Below are positions 58,576 to 64,000 of a DNA stretch of 64,000 bases, piece by piece (the first letter of the stretch is position 1; every line of letters starts with the position of its first letter). The notes below the pieces were generated by a model. That model ran no database searches. It was not told the origin of the DNA and saw only the letters and a program-made list of their open reading frames with translations. Both the position numbers and the translations under genes were made by a program. The stretch is from Streptomyces oryzae (GTDB lineage: Bacteria > Actinomycetota > Actinomycetes > Streptomycetales > Streptomycetaceae), in the NCBI RefSeq assembly GCF_017676365.1, contig NZ_JADKMA010000011.1, positions 1-64,000 on the forward strand, written 5' to 3'.

Positions 58576-59992
58576 TCGCATGGCATCGGCAGACGACGAC
58601 AGCAGGAACTCCGCACCCGAACCCGAACCGGCATTCGCACCCGCTTCCGAGACGGGGACCCGCACCGTCCCCGAGCGCCCCGCCGCGCCCCGGATGCCAC
58701 CTCCCGGAACCGGAGCGGCTGCTGCTGCGGTGCCCCGCTGGCTGCTCGGCCTGGTCGCTGCCGGAATGGTGATCGCCGCGCTCAATCTCCGCCCCGCGAT
58801 ATCCGGGCTCGGCCCGCTGCTGGAGGAGGTACGGCACGGGCTGCACATGAACGGCACCGTCGCGGGGCTGCTCACCTCCGTACCGCCGCTGTGCTTCGCC
58901 GTCTTCGGCGGCCTGGCGCCCCGGCTGGCCCGCCGCCGCGGCCCGGCGGCCGTCGTGCTGGCCGGCATGGTCGCCATCACCCTCGGGCTCGTGCTGCGGC
59001 CACTGGCGGGCGGTACCGTCACCTTCCTGGCCGCAACCGCGCTCGCCCTCGCGGGGATCGCGGTGAGCAACGTACTGATGCCCGTCATCGTCAAGCACTG
59101 GTTCCCCGACCGGGTCGGCTCCATGACGGGGCTCTACTCGATGGCGCTCGCCCTGGGCACGGCCGGTGCCGCCGCCGTCACCGTGCCGATGACCGACGCG
59201 CTCGGCGGCAGCTGGCGGGTCGGCCTGGGCGCCTGGGCTGCGCTGGCCGCCGTTGCCGTCGTTCCGTGGGCGGTCATCTCCCGGAGCCGCCAGGCCCGCA
59301 CCCCGGGGCCGGACGCCGACCGGGACCAGGGCCCGGGTTCGGACCACGATTCCGGTTCCGCTTCCGGTGCCGTACGTACCGCCTCCAGGCCCCCCGAAGG
59401 CGCTGAGCCCGCGCTGCGTATCGCCAAGTCGCCCACCGCCTGGGCGCTGGGTGTCTTCTTCGGTCTCCAGGCGTCCGCCGCCTACATCACCATGGGCTGG
59501 CTGCCGCAGATCTTCCGCGACGCAGGGGTCTCCGCCTCGGCGGCCGGAGTGATGCTCGCGGTGACGATGGGCATGGGCGTCCCGCTCTCCTTCGTGCTGC
59601 CGAAGCTGGCGGCCCGGATGCGGCATCAGGGTCCGCTGGTGCTCGCGCTCGGCGTCTGCGGCCTGGCCGGATACGCGGGCCTGTGGGTCGCGCCCGCCGC
59701 CGGCGCCTGGGTGTGGGCCCTGGTGCTGGGCGTCTCCAACTGCGCGTTCCCGCTGGCCCTCACCATGATCGGCATGCGGACCCGGTCCAACGCGGGCGTG
59801 GTCAAGCTCTCCGCCTTCGCGCAGAGCACTGGCTATCTGATCTCCATTCCGGGCCCGCTGCTCGTCGGCTCGCTGCACGACCTCAGCGGCGGCTGGCACC
59901 TGCCGCTGCTGCTGATGGCCGCACTGATGCTGGCGCAGATGGCGACGGGGCTGCTGGCCGGCCGGGACCGGGTCATCGAGGAAGGACGCTGA
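58568..59992 (+). CDS. CynX/NimT-family MFS transporter
   Basis: This protein of about 474 residues has a Pro/Glu-rich soluble N-terminus (about 1-55) and twelve membrane segments with a polar central loop (around SRQARTPGPDADRDQGPGSDHD). The family carries cyanate, nitroimidazoles or other small anions; the substrate here is unknown. The region of ATG codons (58568, 58571 and 58580) gives starts that differ by a few residues. It is followed by the 38-residue companion gene. The GntR regulator is divergent. Confidence 0.9.
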   Translation: MMGRMASADDDSRNSAPEPEPAFAPASETGTRTVPERPAAPRMPPPGTGAAAAAVPRWLLGLVAAGMVIAALNLRPAISGLGPLLEEVRHGLHMNGTVAGLLTSVPPLCFAVFGGLAPRLARRRGPAAVVLAGMVAITLGLVLRPLAGGTVTFLAATALALAGIAVSNVLMPVIVKHWFPDRVGSMTGLYSMALALGTAGAAAVTVPMTDALGGSWRVGLGAWAALAAVAVVPWAVISRSRQARTPGPDADRDQGPGSDHDSGSASGAVRTASRPPEGAEPALRIAKSPTAWALGVFFGLQASAAYITMGWLPQIFRDAGVSASAAGVMLAVTMGMGVPLSFVLPKLAARMRHQGPLVLALGVCGLAGYAGLWVAPAAGAWVWALVLGVSNCAFPLALTMIGMRTRSNAGVVKLSAFAQSTGYLISIPGPLLVGSLHDLSGGWHLPLLLMAALMLAQMATGLLAGRDRVIEEGR

Positions 59993-60009
59993 GTGCGAGA
60001 CTGGCTCAC

Positions 60010-60126
60010 ATGCCAGTTCTCGAACCGAACCCCCCGGAACCGCGGAAGAAGCTCCTGATGATCTTCGGCGCGATGATGGCGGTCACCGTCGTCATCGGCG
60101 TGATCGCCAGCATCGCCGTCGGCTGA
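60010..60126 (+). CDS. SGM_5486-type transporter-associated small membrane protein
   Basis: This 38-residue protein has a Pro/Lys-rich start (MPVLEPNPPEPRKK) and one membrane segment (LLMIFGAMMAVTVVIGVIASIAV). It starts 17 bp after the CynX/NimT stop, the same neighbour as in other streptomycetes where this small family was named. It is below the usual gene-finder length limit. It may stabilise the transporter. Confidence 0.8.
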   Translation: MPVLEPNPPEPRKKLLMIFGAMMAVTVVIGVIASIAVG

Positions 60127-60140
60127 CACCGCTCTCGGCG

Positions 60141-60159
60141 CCCGGCCTTTCCGGCCGGG
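60141..60159 (+). terminator. Terminator hairpin after the transporter-associated gene
   Basis: CCCGGCC and GGCCGGG form a 7-bp stem with a 5-nt T-rich loop 14 bp beyond the stop of the 38-residue gene. Confidence 0.6.
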
Positions 60160-60164
60160 GTGTA

Positions 60165-60194
60165 GCCAGCACCACCATCCCCTAGGGGGCTGGC
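60165..60194. promoter_or_regulatory. Nested palindrome with CCCCTAGGGG core
   Basis: The perfect 10-bp palindrome CCCCTAGGGG (60179-60188) sits inside a GCCAGC/GCTGGC pair (60165-60170, 60189-60194). It lies about 100 bp upstream of the 74-residue gene. C-tract/G-tract palindromes of this kind are typical of CsoR-type metal repressors, but no such regulator is nearby. Confidence 0.35.
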
Positions 60195-60295
60195 GTCAGG
60201 GGTAACTGGGTGGCTCACCGGATGGGCCCGCCTCCTTGTGCTCCGTACCGTACGAGACGTACCAGGTAAGGCAGACAGAACCGGAGGCGAGCCCC

Positions 60296-60520
60296 ATGAC
60301 GGCCCCCGCACCTCTTGCAACCGACCAGAGCGCCGACCGCCGGGCGCCGGGTGCCGTGCAGACGCGGCTGCCGTGGTGGGGAGCGCTGCTTCCGGTGCTC
60401 GGCTTCGCCCTGCTCCTCGTCCTCCTGGTGGGCGGGGGACAGGCCGACGCCGCCCAGCGTGCCGCCGACAGCCCGCTGCTGTCCTTCCTCACCCATCTGT
60501 GGGGCTCGCTGCTGGGCTGA
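60296..60520 (+). CDS. Small membrane protein of unknown function
   Basis: This 74-residue protein has a polar N-terminus (MTAPAPLATDQSADRRAPGAVQTRLPW) and one long hydrophobic segment (about 28-48), then a short amphipathic end (LLSFLTHLWGSLLG). I do not recognise it. CCGGAGGCGA lies at a good distance before the ATG at 60296, which supports translation. Confidence 0.65.
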   Translation: MTAPAPLATDQSADRRAPGAVQTRLPWWGALLPVLGFALLLVLLVGGGQADAAQRAADSPLLSFLTHLWGSLLG

Positions 60521-60675
60521 GCCGCCCGGGGGAGCCGTCACAGCTGAGCCGCTCCCGATGAAACCGTCCCTGGTGAACCGCCCCCGGTAAACGGGGCATC
60601 ACCGTGCGTCACCCGTGGGGGACCGGCCGTCCAACGCCCCGCGCCTGACAGCGGGTTTCATGCGAAGCTGGGGGC

Positions 60676-61191
60676 ATGAGCGTCGATGTGCCCCGCAGTA
60701 TCGTCCTTCTCCGGCACGCCAAGGCGGACTGGCCCCAGGTGGCGGATCACGAGCGGCCCCTCGCCGAGCGAGGCCGCCTGGACGCCCCCGCGGCGGGCGA
60801 ATGGCTCGCCGGTCAGGGCATCACCCCGCAACTCACCCTCTGCTCGACAGCGACCCGCACCCGCGAAACGTGGAAGCTGGTCGTCTCCCACCTCCCCAAG
60901 CGACCCAAGACCGTCTACGAGGACCGTCTCTACGAGGCGCCGCCCGGCCAGATCATCGAGGTCATCAACGAAGTCGCCGACGATGTGCGGGACTTGCTGA
61001 TCATCGGCCACAACCCCGGAATGCAGTCGGTCGCCGACGTGCTCGCCGGGGCGGCCGACCCGGGGGCGCAGGAGCGGATGGCCCGCGGCTTCCCCACGGC
61101 AGCGGTCGCCGTCCTGCGGTACACCGGCACCTGGAAGTCGGTGGAGCCGGGCAGCGCCGAACTGACCCACTTCTGGTCCCCGCACGAGTGA
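60676..61191 (+). CDS. SixA-like histidine phosphatase
   Basis: This 171-residue histidine-phosphatase-superfamily protein has the catalytic LLRHAKADW near residue 10-20 and the second histidine in IIGHNPGMQ. The compact size fits SixA-type phosphohistidine phosphatases; the target phosphoprotein is unknown. The ATG at 60676 was chosen, as MSVDVPRSIVLLRHAKADW places the catalytic loop as in the family. It is next to serB, but on the opposite strand. Confidence 0.92.
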   Translation: MSVDVPRSIVLLRHAKADWPQVADHERPLAERGRLDAPAAGEWLAGQGITPQLTLCSTATRTRETWKLVVSHLPKRPKTVYEDRLYEAPPGQIIEVINEVADDVRDLLIIGHNPGMQSVADVLAGAADPGAQERMARGFPTAAVAVLRYTGTWKSVEPGSAELTHFWSPHE

Positions 61192-61221
61192 GACAGCAGG
61201 CCGCGGACAGCCCGGGGGAGT

Positions 61222-62463
61222 TCAGACGCGCTCGATCGTTCCCTCGGGTCCGTCCGCGGCCTCGACCTCTTCGCGCGTGATGCCCAGCAGATAGAGCACG
61301 GTGTCCAGGAACGGCACGTTCACCGCAGTGTGAGCGGCCTCCCGCACCAGGGGTTTGGCGTTGAAGGCGACGCCGAGCCCCGCGGTGTTGAGCATGTCCA
61401 GGTCGTTGGCGCCGTCCCCGATGGCGACGGTCTGCGCCAGCGGCACCCCCGCCTCCTCGGCGAACCTGCGCAGCAGCCGGGCCTTGCCCGCACGGTCGAC
61501 CACCTCCCCGGTGACCCGCCCCGTCAGCTTGCCGTCCACGATCTCCAGCGTGTTGGCGGAGGCGAAGTCCAGCCCCAGCTCCTCCTGGAGCGCGTCCGTC
61601 ACCTGCGTGAAGCCGCCGGAGACGACACCCACCTGGAAGCCGAGCCGCTTGAGCGTACGGACCAGGGTGCGCGCACCCGGGGTGAGCCGCACCTCCTCGC
61701 GCACCTTGTCGACCACCGACACATCGAGCCCCGCCAGCAGTTCGACCCGCGCGTGCAGCGACTCCTCGAAGTCGAGCTCGCCGCGCATCGCCCGCGCCGT
61801 CACCTCGGCGACCTCGGCCTCGCAGCCCGCGTGGGCCGCGAACAGCTCGATCACCTCGTCCTGGATGAGGGTGGAGTCCACATCCATCACCACCAGCCGC
61901 TGCGCCCGCCGCTGCAGTCCCGAGGCGACAACCGCCACATCGACGCCGTACTTCGCGGCCTCCAGCGCCAGCGACGTACGCAGCAGCGCCGTCTCCGTGC
62001 CCGAGACGTCGAACTCGACGGCCAGGACCGGGTATTTGGCGAGCCGGAAGATACGGTCGATGTTGCCGCCGGTGGAGGTGATGCTGGCCGCTATGGCGGC
62101 GGTCGACTCCGCGGTGAGCGGGTGTCCCAGCACGGTGACGTGCGAACGGCCGGTGCCGCGGGGCCGGTTGTCGCCCTTCCCGGAGATGATCTCGGCGGTC
62201 AGGTTCATCGACTCGGCCCAGCTGTGCACGGTCGCGCGCAGCTCACCTTCGGTGCCGGTACCGGTGGTGGGCGCGGTCACCAGGGCGCACAGGGTGATGC
62301 GGCCGCGGGTGACGAGCTGCTCGATGTCGACGACCTCGACCGCGAAGGCCGCGAGGGTGTCGAAGAGGCCGGCGGTGATGCCGGGCCGGTCCTTGCCGAA
62401 GATCTTGACCAGCAGGGTCGGAGTGTCGGCGTACGACGGAGGCTGGGCCACAGGTGTGCTCAT
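61222..62463 (-). CDS. serB: Phosphoserine phosphatase with N-terminal ACT domains
   Basis: This 413-residue enzyme hydrolyses phosphoserine to serine. Two ACT-type regulatory segments occupy residues 15-180 (LVKIFGKDRPGITAGLFDTLA and HVTVLGHPLTAESTAAIAASI), followed by the HAD catalytic domain with D194 and D196 in VMDVDSTLI, motif II in GVVSGGFTQ and motif III in IGDGANDLDML. The arrangement is the usual actinobacterial SerB2 type. The ATG at 62463 is clear. A C-terminal tail carries EEVEAADGPEGTIERV. Confidence 0.95.
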   Translation of the reverse strand: MSTPVAQPPSYADTPTLLVKIFGKDRPGITAGLFDTLAAFAVEVVDIEQLVTRGRITLCALVTAPTTGTGTEGELRATVHSWAESMNLTAEIISGKGDNRPRGTGRSHVTVLGHPLTAESTAAIAASITSTGGNIDRIFRLAKYPVLAVEFDVSGTETALLRTSLALEAAKYGVDVAVVASGLQRRAQRLVVMDVDSTLIQDEVIELFAAHAGCEAEVAEVTARAMRGELDFEESLHARVELLAGLDVSVVDKVREEVRLTPGARTLVRTLKRLGFQVGVVSGGFTQVTDALQEELGLDFASANTLEIVDGKLTGRVTGEVVDRAGKARLLRRFAEEAGVPLAQTVAIGDGANDLDMLNTAGLGVAFNAKPLVREAAHTAVNVPFLDTVLYLLGITREEVEAADGPEGTIERV

Positions 62464-62837
62464 GGTCCTCTCACACTACCGTCGTCCTGCCCGGCGCCCC
62501 TGCCGGGGCCGCTCCCTGGTGCTCCGCTCGGGTCCTCGAGGCTCTGTTCCGGCCCTCGGGGCCCGTTCAGGTCCCAGGGCTCTGTTCCGGTTCCGCACCG
62601 CCCGGTGCGTAGCAGTTGTCCGTATCAGTCGTGATCAGTGGCGATCCATGGGGGCATCCGCAGCGGGGCCCGTTTCTCTCCGACATTCCCTGGCCGGAAC
62701 GGTCACAGCCTGGTCCCTAGCGCTGGCCCGGCTTCCTGTCGGGCGGCCGAGCCTGAAATAGTTCCTCACGATGTTCGCCATCCCTAGACTCCCTCTTCGA
62801 AGGGGGTACCTCGGGGGACAACTTTGTGGGGCATGGA
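62464..62837. other. Gene-free divergent region serB / FHA-ABC transporter
   Basis: The 374-bp region includes a direct repeat GGCTCTGTTCCGG at 62540-62552 and 62578-62590, a TAGACT -10-like hexamer at 62785-62790, and a palindrome around CTTCGAAG near 62793-62803. The -10-like element lies about 48 bp before the start of the transporter gene. No other gene was seen. Confidence 0.6.
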
Positions 62838-64000
62838 GTGCCGGAACTCGTACTGGAATTGAACGGACAGACCTGGACGCTCGATCCGTCCAGGGCCTAC
62901 AGCCTCGGCCGCGACCCGCAAGGGGACGTGGTGATCGAGGACGCCAGGGTCTCCTGGCGGCACGCCACGGTGCGCTGGGGAGGGCGCGCCTGGGTGATTG
63001 AGGATCACGGAAGCACCAACGGCACGTATGTGCAAGGGCGGCGAGTCCAGCAGTTGGAGCTCGCCCCCGGCATGAGCGTCCATCTGGGCAATGCCACCGA
63101 TGGCCCGCGGCTCGGCTTCTCCGGCGGGGCCGGCAGTGGTCAGGCGCCGGCCGCCGGTATGTACGGCGGACAGACGGCGCCCTCGCACCAGCAGCAGGGT
63201 CAGCAGCACGGGCAGCCCCAGGCGGCGCAGCACAGCGCCCCGACCCAGCAGCCGCAGGTCGGCGGCCAGGGCGGTCCCGGCTGGGGCCAGCAGCCCCAGC
63301 AGCCCCAGCAGCCGCACCAGGGCTGGCAGCAGCAGCCCCCCCAGATGCCACAGCAGATGCAGCAGGCGCCGCAGCAGCAGTACGCGCAGCAGGCACCGCC
63401 GCAGCAGCACATACCGCAGCAGGGCGGCCCCGGCCCGCAGGGCATGGGCGGCCCCGGCGCAGGCGGTGGCCCCGGCGGTCACGGCGGCGCCCCGCAGCCG
63501 GCGGGCGACCGCAGCCCGACCACCTTCCACCAGCTCTCCCTCGGCCGGGTGATGCGCATCGGCCGTGCGCTGGAGAACGAACTGGTCGTCTCCGACCTCC
63601 AGGTCTCCCGGCACCACGCGGAGTTCCACTCCTCGCCCGACGGCCGCTGCGAGATCCGCGACCTCGGCAGCCACAACGGCACCTACGTCAACGGCCAGCC
63701 GATTCCCAAGTCCGGCACCGTCGCCATCGGGCCGCAGGACATCGTCGGCATCGGACACTCCACCTTCCGGCTGGTCGGTGACCGGCTGGAGGAGTTCGTC
63801 GACACCGGCGACGTGTCCTTCTCCGCCCGCCACCTGACGGTGAAGGTCGACGGCGGCAAGGTCATCCTCAACAACGTCACCTTCGGCGTACCCGAGAAGT
63901 CGCTGATCGGCGTGATCGGCCCGTCCGGCTCCGGAAAGTCCACGCTGCTGCGCGCGCTGACCGGTTACCGTCCGGCCGATGTCGGCGAGGTCCTCTACGA
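62838..64000 (+). CDS. FHA-domain ABC transporter ATPase, 3' end outside window
   Basis: The frame opens at a GTG (62838, GGGG upstream) and stays open to the window end; 387 residues are visible. There are two forkhead-associated domains: residues about 15-75 (SLGRDPQGDVVIEDARVSWRHA, HGSTNGTYVQGRRV) and about 225-305 (MRIGRALENELVVSDLQVSRHHAEFH, LGSHNGTYVNGQ). Between them is a Gln/Pro/Gly-rich linker of about 120 residues. The start of an ABC ATPase follows, with the P-loop GPSGSGKST. FHA domains bind phosphothreonine, so control by Ser/Thr kinases is likely. The transport substrate is not known. Confidence 0.93.
   Translation, partial: MPELVLELNGQTWTLDPSRAYSLGRDPQGDVVIEDARVSWRHATVRWGGRAWVIEDHGSTNGTYVQGRRVQQLELAPGMSVHLGNATDGPRLGFSGGAGSGQAPAAGMYGGQTAPSHQQQGQQHGQPQAAQHSAPTQQPQVGGQGGPGWGQQPQQPQQPHQGWQQQPPQMPQQMQQAPQQQYAQQAPPQQHIPQQGGPGPQGMGGPGAGGGPGGHGGAPQPAGDRSPTTFHQLSLGRVMRIGRALENELVVSDLQVSRHHAEFHSSPDGRCEIRDLGSHNGTYVNGQPIPKSGTVAIGPQDIVGIGHSTFRLVGDRLEEFVDTGDVSFSARHLTVKVDGGKVILNNVTFGVPEKSLIGVIGPSGSGKSTLLRALTGYRPADVGEVLY

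Noticed and set aside
1..64000. Mobile element, prophage or attachment site
   Set aside because: No transposase, integrase or phage gene, no flanking tRNA gene and no shift in base composition was seen.

Overview
The window is chromosomal DNA from a high-GC actinomycete, almost certainly a Streptomyces. The evidence is about 70% GC with G/C-biased third positions, many GTG starts, ATGA/GTGA gene overlaps, a gbn-type nucleoid protein gene, a single rare TTA codon, and three copies of a GC-rich intergenic repeat known from streptomycetes. From memory of the S. coelicolor gene order (not checked here), it resembles one collinear core-chromosome segment running from a penicillin-binding protein to serB. 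No insertion sequence, prophage, CRISPR array, rRNA or tRNA gene was seen.

Layout. 1-5.7 kb: the end of an unrecognised gene, a class B penicillin-binding protein, and a NarL-type two-component pair overlapping a membrane protein gene. 5.7-9.3 kb: an IclR regulator divergent from an aldehyde dehydrogenase, then an aminotransferase-V enzyme. 9.3-13 kb: ectABCD on the minus strand for ectoine and 5-hydroxyectoine, with strong hairpins inside the operon. 13.4-18.6 kb: a metal-dependent amidohydrolase, a fused carboxyltransferase, a DsbA-like protein, a DUF1992 protein and a proline-iminopeptidase-like hydrolase. 18.7-27.4 kb: a seven-gene cobalamin operon (cobD, cobQ, a fused I/D chelatase, cobO, cobB, a CbiG C-terminal-type protein, cobC) behind a cobalamin riboswitch. 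27.7-29.3 kb: a Pit phosphate transporter with a candidate PHO box, plus a small membrane protein.

29.6-35.6 kb: a secreted or anchored alpha/beta hydrolase, an unknown protein, an ABC-F ATPase preceded by a candidate leaderless 7-codon leader peptide and stem-loop, gbn, and an enoyl-CoA hydratase whose Shine-Dalgarno site lies in a 16-bp inverted repeat. 35.8-39.4 kb: an Asp23/Gls24 envelope-stress island (P10-like protein, two Asp23 proteins, two anchors, a 62-aa membrane protein). 39.5-42.9 kb: an SDR lacking the usual catalytic motif, SURF1, a DEDDh/BRCT exonuclease and a TetR regulator. 43-47.3 kb: a TetR-facing four-gene operon (acetoacetate-decarboxylase-like, SDR, two amidohydrolases), one gene of which has a TTA codon. 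47.4-53.4 kb: a sterol-desaturase-family protein, a secreted subtilase, a DUF485/sodium-solute symporter pair and moaA. 53.5-64 kb: a small Cys/His protein, a DUF3099 protein, tyrS, fabG-fabI (type II fatty-acid synthesis), a GntR regulator divergent from a CynX/NimT-type transporter with its 38-aa companion, a SixA-like phosphatase, serB, and the 5' part of a double-FHA ABC transporter gene.

Most of this is core metabolism and stress physiology. The least explained parts are the ABC-F leader region, the Asp23 island, the TetR-linked amidohydrolase operon and the hairpins and repeats in the ect and cob operons.
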